This document shows, piece by piece, positions 37,755-48,907 of a stretch of 64,000 nucleotides of DNA. The notes below the pieces were generated by a model. The model was not told where the DNA came from. It was given only the letters and a program-made list of their open reading frames with translations, and searched no databases. The stretch is from positions 4,154,001 to 4,218,000 of the forward strand of contig JAVHNS010000001.1 in assembly GCA_036872755.1 (NCBI GenBank). The letters are read 5' to 3'. The position numbers and the translations under genes are program-made. The DNA comes from Orbilia blumenaviensis (lineage: Eukaryota; Ascomycota; Orbiliomycetes; Orbiliales; Orbiliaceae). Within the stretch, counting starts at the first letter, position 1. Every line of letters begins with the position of its first letter.

Positions 37755-38860
37755 TAAATATATAAAGATCTAGGGCTCTACAACCGAGGTTTGAGTTTAT
37801 CTCGAGCTTTGCTATGCGGTGGCGCTTAATTAATTTGCGGCCTCAAAGTTTACCATAATATGATCACGTGGCCCTTAATGACTATCATGGTATCCTGCGA
37901 TTTCGGGGCATCGGATGGGCTACGAAACAATGTATACATGTTTTTGATAAATTATTTATAGATATATTTACCTAAGCATTAAAGGGTTGAGTTGTACGTC
38001 CTATCTGACACCAAGATCAATTTCGGGATATTAAGGATTTTAAGGGGGAATATCATTGAAGAGGGACCTCGCAAAACCCGTCGAATCCTGTTCAACCTAC
38101 TAAACAACAGGTTTTTTGACTGCATAATGGGTCATAAGTAATAAAAAGATGTTAAACTCAATGCTACCCACGCTATTAGTCTGATCTAACCTGTCGCATA
38201 ATTCGATTCCTTGCCAGCAGCCAAGTGTGGTAACAAATCCAACAAAGACAGGCCCTCTTGTTGGTACTTTTAGCGTACCGCTCTGAAACAGATCCACGAT
38301 CCCGAGCAGAAACGACTTATGGGACTATTCAATACTTATACTACTAGCAGGTTATTCTTTGTTCGCTGGCGTATCGTATCAGATGGCACAGCACCGCTTT
38401 GAACTAGGCGATGCGATGCACAAATATGGTTCCTGATACATGGGTCTCCACATATTACCAGTGTTCCAGAGGTAATTACCGTTCTTTCATTATTATGACC
38501 AGTAAAATATACTAATCGATACATCAATAGATACCTATCATTATTTCTGCTGCACATGATATTTGTCAACCGACCTCTAAGAATCCCTGCCCAAAAGCGC
38601 TCACAACATACATAACATCAATTAATCACTCATGGGCCGGTATCCAGTCTCTTTGACATAGTAGCTGGTTAGTACCGCCTAACGTTCCGCCTAGATATCT
38701 CGATAAACGTATCGATACTCCTGCTTTTTCCGACTACTAATAATATGTTTGGAAGGATATTAGGTAGTTATTATACTGGTAGAGCTCTAAGCCGCAACAC
38801 CCATCACTTTCGACCCTCACAGTTGAAAACCCGCCTTGAGATCTACCGTTTTCTTTGTAA
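37755..38860. other. Intergenic region
   Basis: 1.1 kb, A/T-rich, without a supported gene. It separates the HMG-box gene from the membrane-protein gene on the same strand and probably holds the promoter of the latter. Confidence 0.5.
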
Positions 38861-41800
38861 ATGGAGCCCCCGACAAGTAGACAAAGATCCTTCTCCTGTC
38901 CAGAAATTGGCAACAGAAAATCCCAGAGGTTGCTACACTGCTTACCAGCTCTGGAAACCGGAATCAGGTTAACAATACAGGAGGGGTATGATAGAGAGCC
39001 AGAGACAACCTCACTGGATGACCATAGATCCAACGTAATGGCTAATTGCAAGCATGGCGTTGAGAATATTTCCGAGAATCCTTCGCTGGCAGAAATTTTC
39101 ACAACTGATCCGAACTCTGAGGAACTTGCCCGTAGAGAAGCGCTTGGGGCGGGGCAGTGTCAGCAACGGATACGCTGGATGCCTGCACCTTGGGACCCCC
39201 AATGGGTAGGATTTCGGCCTCGGATAATCGATTTCGAAAATGAATGTGAGGACGAGCCTATCGGTACCCCAGTTTATCGTGGCAAAGATTTGGGAAGAAG
39301 CCCCTGGCCTGAATTCCCTGACTGTTCACCAACCCGCGCAAACTCTATCTGTTCTTCGATTTCGAGCAGCGACAGGGAGCTTGAAACGCAGAATACAACC
39401 CCTAGTCATGAAATCGAACATCGGTCGATACAGCCACGCCCTGGTCTAGCCTATACTGGGCTTCGGATGGTCCCTAGAAAGAAATGGCCAGATCCAATGG
39501 CGCCAAATATGGCTCCTGTAGAGCCCCTTCGCCATTCTCCCGGAGTAAAGTCGACATTACCACGGCCGACCCAAGGCAAACCTGAAGAAACGAAGGCCCC
39601 CACTAATCAGCAAATAAATGAAACTGTCCCCAAGAAAAGGCTCCCAGAAAAAGTTCGCGATATTCAGGAATGGTACCAAAAGAATAAGTTGGTAATACTA
39701 CTGGTCTTCTTGGGTTGGCTTACCATGCTTATTCTCACCCAAACAAATATTCTGCAAATCAGTTCTTGGAGGTCCCTAAACCGGGGCTCCAAGTGGAAGA
39801 ACGATAAATACCTTTCTCCTACAGGTTAGTAAGAACAAAATAAGCATCCTTCTCAAAATTTATCTTGGGTGGGACTAAACTCACTTATTTCTCTTATTTG
39901 CAAAGCTAGATAGTGACCTGAGGCTTGATCCTGCAGCCGTAGTTAACTTATTTTTTTCGAAGAATAATTCTCAGACAATTATGGATGCTAAGATCGTATA
40001 TCATTTGGAAAATATCAGAGAACAACAGGGCCGGCTGCATGACAAAGTACAAAGGCAACTTAACGATAATGCGATTATCCTGGAATTTATGTTGAGGGAA
40101 ATGCAAAATCTCAGGTCATCTTTCACCGCCGTTGCAGATAGCAGTCGCATGGAGAGGCAATTGGATAGATTAAAGAGCGAGATAAAGCAGTGCAACGAGG
40201 ATATACGTTCGAAGGCCACATGTCGTACAGTGATCGTAAAACAGAGGCCGACATGTACAGTCACTAAAATGACCAAAACTGTCAACCTCCAAAACCGCAA
40301 AACGTCTTGCCCGCGGCATACAGTGTCCACCAAAGTTGTCTTTTACCCGCACAAAACTGCGACACCACGACAAATGGGTCAGCCAGGGGGGTTATTTGGA
40401 AAGATATTTGGAACATCGGTAATTTTATATCGCAATGTAACCACTATCAGAGGCGTACATACTAACAAACTCGCCAGAATGTCACGACTCTAGCATTAAC
40501 AGACAGAGATGTGGATAGGATCACGCAGAGTCTGGCGAAATCTCTTAATCCTGCTGGTAAAGATAAAAACCCTAGTAATTCTTGGTGGTCTTCTCTCCCA
40601 ACCTTCCCCAGTATGGGGAGAACTACCGAAGAACGCTTCACTAAACACTTTGAGTTGATAATTCAACTTCTCTGTCCTGAGGACTCCGGGTTTTTGGCAG
40701 GTTCATTCGCTTTCCGGGCAGGAAAATGTATAAAACGCAGACAGGAGTTGGCATCTATAGTGCGATCTAGGGTAAGACATGTAGTCATCAGTTTTTATTA
40801 CCACTTTGTAGATGTTGAAGCAGATGAAATTAATAGACTTAATAGATGCAATCTACCATTCCAAACAAGTTCCTGGTTACAGTTGCCAAATTCGTCGATA
40901 AGCTACCCCCAGTCGGGCTTTCAGTCATATTGGGGAGTCTCATACTGTTGTATGCTCTTAATATTGCTAGGTGGATCGAAAGGCACAAAAAAGGTGACAA
41001 AAAACAAATGATTTTGCGAATTGTAGCTGCATGCGTAAGCATTCTGAGTGTCATTGTTTGGCCGGCCAGGTTGGCGATGCTTTGGATATGGCACCAGAAA
41101 CGATTTGAACCGATCAGAAGATTGCCGTGGAACGTCAGATGGTTGGCCGTTATCACGAGCTACATTCAAAATGTGCTGGAAAGGATGCCTATATGGCTTC
41201 TAGGCCCAATACGAGCTCAGTGGAAGTCACTTGGCTTATTAGGGGAGCCCAAGGCTGGGATCAGCCAACATATAGATCACTATAGGAGATTTCGCCAGTC
41301 GCTAGAGACAGTGGAAGGGTTTGGCCGCTACCTTTACATAGGAGTACTCGATAACATAATATGGACCAGCGTTCCATACATGATGATAAAATGCTCTGTT
41401 CTTCTGGCTGTGTTCGCCTTGATCACGCGAGGATTACCAGCAATCAAATTCGGTCTCATAAAAACGAGACTTTCTCTATCTCGGTGGCGGGGATATATCA
41501 GAACTACTTTCCAACACGCTTCTACCACGTGGCGAAAGAAACGGGTATTCTTCACAAGAGAATGGATTTCTAGCCTTCCGATGCTGGTACGAATTATTCT
41601 AAAAAAAATTATTATTAGCACACGGAACAAGCTTCAGCGATCTGTCCAACAAGCAAAGGGCATTGCTTCGCAAGGCATTCACAAGATTGACAGAGCATTC
41701 GTCCCCTTTCGGTATTTATGTCAGAAGAAACACTTTGCACCTGGTAGGGTCGCCAAAGTGGCACGGGTTTATGCGACTAAAATCTTGGGAACCTTGCGTG

Positions 41801-42159
41801 CGCATCATTCAGCGTTGATGATTTGGAAGTGTCTAAGCCAATGGACCAGCAGGGCTTGGACTCTAACTCGAGCCCTATTTCTAGATATCAAGAAACAGGC
41901 TTTGAAAGGCAGATTATTTGGGCTTTTACCGACTGTGGGGAAAGCCTGGGTGAAAATTTACCAACTAGTCCTGTACATGATGCAGGTCATATTGGAAAGA
42001 ATTGGCGGTTTCATAGCCTTGCCAGCAAGGCGCGTGAAGAGTTACCGTCCCACTACCCAGGCCGTCGGGTTCCTGGAAATGGTATACCGGTGGACTTGGA
42101 GGAGGATACTGGCTGTGCAAGGATACCTTGGAGGGCTCAGGGAATGGTATTTTGGATAA
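38861..42159 (+). CDS. Large multi-exon membrane protein of unknown function
   Basis: I do not recognise this family. Four exons (38861-39824, 39910-40418, 40478-40771, 40846-42159) join in frame through three GT-AG introns of 85, 59 and 74 nt, the second with a TACTAAC branch site, giving 1026 residues. The N-terminal ~280 residues are polar and Pro-rich (WMPAPWDPQWVGFRP). A first membrane helix, LVILLVFLGWLTMLIL, sits near residue 285. Exon 2 is largely coiled-coil (ENIREQQGRLHDKVQRQL and following) with a Thr/Lys-rich tail. Exon 4 adds likely helices VILGSLILLYALNI, IVAACVSILSVIVWPA and MIKCSVLLAVFALI, then a long, strongly basic region rich in Trp and Arg (for example WTSRAWTLTRALF, YRWTWRRILAVQG). 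The single helix, coiled coil and membrane block suggest an integral protein of an internal membrane, perhaps with a nuclear-envelope or ER role, but that is inference only. The alternative is two genes split at 39830, but every junction is phase-compatible. Confidence 0.68.
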
Positions 42160-43939
42160 ACAGTTTAGAACATTCAAGCGCATGTGTTTGCACTTGTTTC
42201 GGATCGAATTCATTTGGCCATGACCATTGCTTTGTACAGCCCATCTTGAGACGCCCCGCAATGCACACGTGCATGTAGAAAGCTAGTTACGTACAGCCTT
42301 ACTTGGCATTCTCGCTTCCGATAGTATCTTTCTCGAAGCTTTCTATGCAATGAATTTTAATCTCAGCGAGCCCTTCTATGCATGTACGGTGACACAGCTG
42401 TGGTCAACAGCGCCTAGGACCAAGACTAGTACGATGATATAGGTATTTACGGATATATCGACAGCCCCAAATTTAATTGAAGGTTACGGGTGTGGGCTGT
42501 GTTGTTATTGTTGTTATATTGTTACACGTTGTTAACTTTAGTCTTGAACCTCAGCGTGCTACACAGTTGTTGCGGCTGGTCAACACAAGACAACTCAGCG
42601 TCACCAGTAGCTCGTAGATTCGATTCAGAAGTTGTGCCTGCTCGGCCATTCAAAAAAACCCTCAGAAACAGATGGCAGCCAAGAAATTGAAATCCCCCTT
42701 ACGAGACCAGAGTCACCTCGTTCTGTAAGCGAATTTGACTGGATTAAAACTCAGAATTTGCACTTGGATGCCAATTAAATTGAACGGTTGAGTTATGATC
42801 TTTGAACCCGTAGATGGAACTGGTTTCGAGCTCCACTCAAAATATCAGGATTGGCCGGACAGAGTGGAGTGCGCCGCTAGAGAATCGGGCCATATGATGT
42901 CTTCAATAGATTAAAATCCAATGGCGGGGTACCCAGATATCGATCTTGGAATGCTCTTCTCTGGTAACAGCTGTCAACTGATCAAAAAGCACATACCTGG
43001 CCGCTTTGAGACTAACTCGACACCTGTACCATGGTTCTGGGAAATAACCCTTGCGATAGCGTTTTCCGCTAATTGGCTACAGCATGAAAGAAGCCACCTA
43101 ATTTTAGCTTGCAGAGGATCGCGCGCGCTTACAATTGGGCACCTTGGTGGGTGGGGCATGGCACCAAAACCCCAACCTTGGAATCAAACAAACAACCACC
43201 TGTTGAGCCTCCGGGACACTCTCGAGCCACTCAGGACGGGCCTTGGGATATGGATTCCGCCCGCCAGCGCGAAGACCCCGCTCTGCCGTCCGTCTGACAC
43301 TCAGGGGTGATGGACTCTCGAAATCCTTTGGCTCCAGCTCCATGTATCATGCATGTAGCTCTGCGCAGCAGCATGTATGAGCTGGTACACTTTCCGCCAA
43401 TGTATTAGTCCCTCAACCGAATCTTCATATCCGGCAGGCGGGCCACCACCATAGCGCGGACCCTCGAGGCTGCACCGACCTTTCTATGCCAAATAAAGGA
43501 CATCTCTCCCTGTTCCGTACCATCGACTGCTATTTTCCCTTGCAAGCTCTGAACAGCGCTTGGGAGGCTGGTCAACAACTCCACCCTGCACGTACGCACT
43601 TGCATGGCACGCAAGCCAAAAATTAGCAGCAAGTACATGTACTAATTACACTCGGCCGTCGAACAAACACTGCAGCAAGCTAGACCCTTCTAGCCGGGAC
43701 TTATAAAGAAGCGAGGCTTCCGCCTTTCGGATATCGTTTTAGATTTGTTGCAGCATCTCTGACAACAGATCTGCCACCTCCGTTAGCTTGCGCTATGCAG
43801 GTTTGGAGTTCAGAAGAGACGAACGTACAAAGGTTGTGATCTCAATCAACCGGTAACCCCATACCTTGCGATATCCCGTAGCTTTTATAATATATTTGCT
43901 ACGTGGTAAAGTCAGGTTTCTCGACATCCTTTCTCTAAG
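42160..43939. other. Intergenic region
   Basis: About 1.8 kb without a supported gene. A 129-codon frame at 42921-43310 overlaps minus-strand frames of similar size and matches nothing. The final 200 bases should contain the promoter of the gene at 43940. Confidence 0.5.
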
Positions 43940-45133
43940 ATGGCTCGGCCGATACTCTCCAACACACCCACCGCCGTCAATCCATATAATGTCTCATCAT
44001 TAACATTCGACGTGGGGCCATTGACCGACTTTTCAAACGATTGGGCGTTACGGCAGAAGGAATGGCCAAATTTCTTACCGAATACCGCAAGTTCGCCTCC
44101 AAAGAAATTCGCCTTCTACAAGGAGATCAGTATCGATAGTAACCCTTACCTCTGTTTCCAAAACGTCATCATACAGAAAGCGCCAAGCTCGATAGCACCT
44201 TCGGGGCCTGGCGAAGCCGGTGAGAGTGCAGGAACCAGAAATGGCTCCCGATACGGGTATGAATCAAAATTTGGTTTTCATGACAAACTATGTTTAGTGA
44301 GTACTAAAAATCGGCAGGCGCGATTTCTTCAGCCTAGGAATCCCAATTCGAGTCATGGTAGAGATGGTCCACCAACTCACCAAAGTACATTCGATACCAC
44401 TTGGGTCCTGTAGGTCCACTCTAAAAGGTGACCACTTCTGGATAATTGCGCGCCCACCTCCTGCATATCCTCCCCAACTTGTTGATGTAAGTTTCACACA
44501 CCATGGTGATAACGGGCAGTTTACCTAAAAATCATTATAGGAGGATATGGAAAGCTTCTTTTTGCAGTGGGACGAGTTTGTAAAGACCGACCTAAAAAGT
44601 GCGAGTTGGCTATGCCATGTGATCGGACAAGCTCGCGTTAGAAGCGAAAGTACCTGCGACCTTGAGAGGGAAGACCATAGTAGCGATGAATCTGTGAAAG
44701 GAAAGAGTAGTGGCCTATCATCCCGACGGAGGAAAGGGCCACCCAGTCCACTTTCCCATGGCGACTTTTCTCTTGGTATAACGGTACAGAAGATTGTTCT
44801 ACTTGAGAAGGTCTTGGTAGAAGCACCAACAGTCGCTGAAATGGCAGAACAGCGGCATGTGTGCTTCCTCAAAGGTCACGAAGAACCAGTTCCTAAATCA
44901 CCGACTGGTACTAGTAGTAGCCAAGATTCCTTTACTTCGCGATTCAGCCAGGCTACGAAAAGCAGGTAAGTTAAATTCTTTGCAATATTATGATTACTTC
45001 TAAATCGCTCCCTAGATGGCAATCCATAAGACGCTCGATATCCAGGTCGAGCTCGAGAGCGTCGCGTATATTCTCTCCGTCTCGATCGGCTTCGAGGCAA
45101 AGTCGAAGACATTCAATAATAACACCATTATAA
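43940..45133 (+). CDS. Short paralog of the SR-tailed protein at 25538
   Basis: Function not recognised. Four exons (43940-44256, 44318-44486, 44541-44965, 45016-45133) joined by introns of 61, 54 and 50 nt give 342 residues, all junctions in frame. Motifs, in order: CFQNVIIQK, SLGIPIRVMVEMV, LGSCRSTLKGDHFWI, HGDFSLGITVQKIVL and an Arg/Ser-rich tail (RRSISRSSSRASR, SPSRSASRQSRR). The gene at 25538 has the same landmarks in the same order: FENVIVQ, NIGIPTRIVVGIL, VGKCKMVLHGDYYWI, QGDFSLGFSIREIIV and an SR tail. This one lacks the long low-complexity N-terminal third and has four exons where the other has one. The first intron was placed because it restores the GIPIR frame; splicing at the next GT-AG pair nearby would be only 21 nt. 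Confidence 0.75.
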
Positions 45134-45470
45134 TTCGCGAAATAACTTCAGTTCATGAAAATAACCGACTGGCTACGGGTGCTTTAGTACCTTTTATAGA
45201 AGTCCACTTCGATAAATATTCTTATACATAAAGAAACGGCTGGCTTACTGCGAGGCTTAGCCCTAGGGTACACTATGCCCCCAATTTTCAGTACAATAAC
45301 AGCCAAAAGCATCTGGCTCAACCACATCACTTGACAAAGATGTACATAATCAAGTGCTGGTCTTTCAAAAATTTCCCTGTATATACTTTTAGGACAAGTT
45401 GGTTGATGAGGAACACTTGGACAGCAAGAGGAGGGCAAATAATATCAAAATATATTCTTGATATATATGT
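45134..45470. other. Short intergenic region
   Basis: 3' flanks of two converging genes, about 340 bases; nothing else seen. Confidence 0.6.
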
Positions 45471-46573
45471 CTACATTGGGATCGTCTTTAATTCTTCGAG
45501 GGTCCAGTATTTCCGCATATTTTCCGCTCCAAGCTGCTGGACTTCCTCGTCCAGGTGCTGCCATAGTACCTTCTCGAACGATTCCATCAGTTCCAGCATA
45601 TCCGATGCAACAAAATCCTTCTCTCCACTTTTACATGCGTTGACATAGTCCTCGAACTTCTCAAGACCCTACAAACCGTTAGTAATAGGTTATTGGGTTG
45701 ACATGGGGCAGGTCCTTCATACCTTATGGATCTGGCGATGATGCGCAATCATTTCCCCATGCTCTTTATTGTGCTTCTGGAAAGCAGGCACTGAGTAAAC
45801 AATCCATTAGTCTATGGATACGGAAAATATATGACGTGACACTTACTCTTTTTAGCAAGTATTGGGAAAAAATAACTCTCTTCTATATTGTGGTGTGTAT
45901 CTATGCTAGAAGTTAGATGAGATTATCTAAGGATATTCCCAGCGAGGTATGCTTGCCTAGCATTCGACAAAACCCTTGTGCAATACTGAGAAATTGGCGA
46001 AGAGACTAGCCGACATTTAAAAATTGAGTGACTTATCCTACGGGATCCTTTAAAGACCATCTTACCTGATTTTTTGGTCGCGACTTTCTCAGACCTGTGA
46101 TAATTTCTGTCCATGTTGCGCGGAAATGATTGTGCTAAACAAAGTCCTAGGTCAACATCATTATGAAAACCTAGGGAGAAGTAAACGACTCATACATATT
46201 GATCCATAACAACCGCCAACCTATTGTATGCTTTAAATTCGGCAGCTGTTAGCTTTGGCAGCGGCTTTTCTTCGACTTCCTGACCCGGTCCTGCTTGAGA
46301 AGATTGTTCCCCATCTTTGGAGATGGCATTAAGCATCTTGGCATTATCTTTAGCCACCACCTTGACCTGTTCACATAATTTATCTTCGTCTGACATTGCG
46401 GCTGTTGAACTATATGCTCCAATAGGCCTCCAAAACCTTTTATGTAAAACTAAGCCAGCCGCAAAGTTGGTAGCTATGGGCAAGCTTAAAATCGGCCGAA
46501 GTGTGGTATTTTGTGTGTTGCTAGTAAGGGCTTGAAACAATGTTTTCGCAGTTAGCCGTGAGGATCCTAACAT
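45471..46573 (-). CDS. Hemerythrin-like HHE-domain protein
   Basis: Predicted four-helix-bundle protein of the hemerythrin/HHE cation-binding family, which binds iron or other metals; several fungal members are linked to oxygen, iron or nitrosative stress. Six minus-strand exons (46573-46196, 46134-46066, 46005-45957, 45900-45847, 45790-45723, 45668-45471) give 271 residues, all in phase. The intron at 45901-45956 starts GC and ends AG; the other four are GT-AG. Candidate ligands fall in the usual four-helix pattern: HNHF, THHNIEE, KHNKEHGEM and QHLDEE. The core is typical of fungal HHE proteins (RATWTEII, RQFLSIAQGFCRML, SYFFPILAKKMPAF). The N-terminal ~45 residues are basic, Ser/Thr-rich and without acidic residues early on, which resembles a mitochondrial presequence. 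It runs tail-to-tail with the short SR-tailed gene. Confidence 0.87.
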
Positions 46574-46985
46574 TGGGTATCGACCAAAATTAAATAGGTA
46601 ACATCAAACTAGGGACATAATGACATGCTGGGGAAACCGAAATGCTTTAAATATCATGTCCCCTTGAGAGCTGCTCTAATGTGAAAAATCAGATCTCTGT
46701 GAGTGGCTGGACCCTCCCGTGCGGATTCATCAATCCCGTGACTCGGTAGAACCGCAAAGCCCGCCACTTCGGCCGAAACCATAGAGTCTCTCGGCCATAA
46801 GATCGGTAACGTGCAAGGCAGCGAGCACACAGACATTTACCTAGAGCACCTTAACGTTAACAGTGGCAGTCATCAACTAAAACATCTATTTTCAAGCGCC
46901 GGGAGCCTTACATTTGATCCCGCTGGATGTGGTCAGATTTTTTTATGATTCATGAAAGTATTTCAGGATGTGATTATATCGAAAT
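46574..46985. other. Intergenic region
   Basis: About 410 bases between the HHE gene start and the tRNA; presumably HHE promoter. No gene seen. Confidence 0.5.
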
Positions 46986-47071
46986 GGGGATATAGCTCAG
47001 TTGGTAGAGCGCTTCCTTAGCGTGGTCAAACAATATGGATGAGGTCCCGGGTTCAATTCCCTGTGTCTCCA
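46986..47071 (+). tRNA. tRNA-Ala (anticodon AGC) with 13-nt intron
   Basis: Cloverleaf fold by eye: acceptor GGGGATA pairs with TGTCTCC (G-T pairs allowed), D arm GCTC/GAGC with loop AGTTGGTA, anticodon loop TTAGCGT with AGC, T arm CCGGG/CCCTG with loop TTCAATT, discriminator A. An intron of about 13 nt (47023-47035) sits one base 3' of the anticodon, the standard place. Internal A box (TAGCTCAGTTGG) and B box (GGTTCAATTCC) are present, and a T run follows at about 47077-47088, as expected for RNA polymerase III termination. Two stem mismatches are seen: T-T in the anticodon stem (28-42) and C-T in the T stem (50-64). It is therefore probably a diverged or weakened copy. Confidence 0.85.
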
Positions 47072-48907
47072 CTTTCTTTTTTTTTTAATTTACTTAGGTC
47101 GCTCGCCTCTGCATTTTTTACCGACGGTAACTTATCTGTATACTAATGATAATCTTAGCCTCAGTCATTCACGGCCGTCACTCGCAAACCCTCCCACTAG
47201 AGAATAGGGTGTTATATTAATTCCACAAGAGAGAGCATGGAGAGGGGCACTAACTTTTAAGTTAGACAAGCCGTAGGGCTCGATTTGCTGCTACGTCTGA
47301 TCTGCAGACATTCGTTGCGTTGGTTGCTCTGATGTCGAAACTGCGTTGACCCAGCCCCATCACGAAGTGTTGTTTTTGTTGCACCTTTTTGCCCTCTAGT
47401 TTCAAACCTACAACTAAGATTCTGGATTCCCATGGATCCCATTACAACACCAGTTTTTATTGCATTCAGAGCGCCATGGCCTGGTCTATGCTCCACAATT
47501 CTCTAATAAATGCAAATACATTTCCTATTCAGTAAGTGGCTTTAATTTTATACCATTCTATTGAGGCAATGTTCAAACTCAATTGTGCAGTGTAGCGTTT
47601 TGCCGAAACCGAAGATTTGGTAATCACCCTGCGCAGTGCGCGTGTTTCAGGGCTCACAGGCAGCGAAGCCAAGGTTCATGCAGCACTGCCATCGGTATAG
47701 ACGGAGCCTGAAATTCTCACAAAGTTCACCATAAACGGTCTAAGATCTGGATCTGCATTCTAGCCCAACTTGAATATATAATATCTGGCTTTCAAACGGC
47801 GGCCCTACTTGTGACTCAAGATAGAAAATTGATATCGCCACCTCCGAAACTGTTGAACCAAGTCCACGGTAAATAATGAAAAATAGCGTAACATAGCTAT
47901 ATTAGTTTTGTGCCAAAAGTAGATCTATAAATTAATCTAGTACACGGTAGAACGCTCCTAAAGAGATTCCTTTTAGGCGGTTTGTAAACTTTTCTGTATC
48001 AGATAAGCTTCTATCCACATAAATATTTATTTAGCGGTGGCCGCATTCTATCTAATGTCTATCTAAAAAGACTATCCCTTGTTAATTAAATCTAGGACCA
48101 GGTGCAGGAAATGAATTTATGGATATTTTTTGCATTGACCACGGAATATTCGAACCTGCCCATTTGCAACCTCAAAGGCGTACCCCCAGCAGCCCAAATA
48201 TACGCTACCAGTTCCCGTCAGACTTCAAGTGATCCAGGCCCGTCCTGCCAAAAATCAATGCAATATCTAGCCTAAAATGAAGGCTTTCCCAAGAAAAGCT
48301 TCGAGTTTTGGCACTTTCCCCGGCGTGCGGACATTCCAAAGTTGAAATTCCGGGACCATATGTCGGGAATATATTCTGACCTCAAGCTCGCGTCAAGTAT
48401 ACAAATGTAGTAGGACCTAAACTTGTGACCCACAAGGCGCCCGTGTATTTATCTAAGATGTTTGGGCGATCATCTGAAGTTGTTTCATCTCTGGTATCCT
48501 ACCAATCCACGCTCAAAACTCATTACCCATACCACCCTCCAACATCTGGTATATTGGTGCTTTCCTTTCTATTCGGTTGCAATCGCCATCTGGGAGTCCT
48601 CTCGGCTTTCTATCAAAGCCTCAGAGATCTACAGTTGCTAGTTCCTAGTTGGTGCAGTGCATCCCTTTATACGGAGCAAAAAGCGCATTGTACCCTAGAA
48701 ATATATGGCACGATAGCTTCAATAGACCCGTCAAGGGCGTGTGTACTTTCATAATACAATCATTTATAATCCCACTGTCTACTACTTTTTTGCCATCACG
48801 ACATTCTCTTTTACCAAATACTCAGAATATCCTCCCTAGGCCTTCTCGCCAGATTCCAGACTCCAAATACACATTTTTTGTATTCACTGTTTTACTTGAT
48901 AAAAGAC
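47072..48907. other. Intergenic region
   Basis: About 1.8 kb without a supported gene between the tRNA and the secreted pore-former. Short frames only. Its last few hundred bases, pyrimidine-rich around 48770-48850, are likely the promoter and leader of the gene at 48908. Confidence 0.45.

Noticed and set aside
42921..43310. 129-codon plus-strand frame
   Set aside because: Minus-strand frames overlap it and nothing in it resembles a domain.
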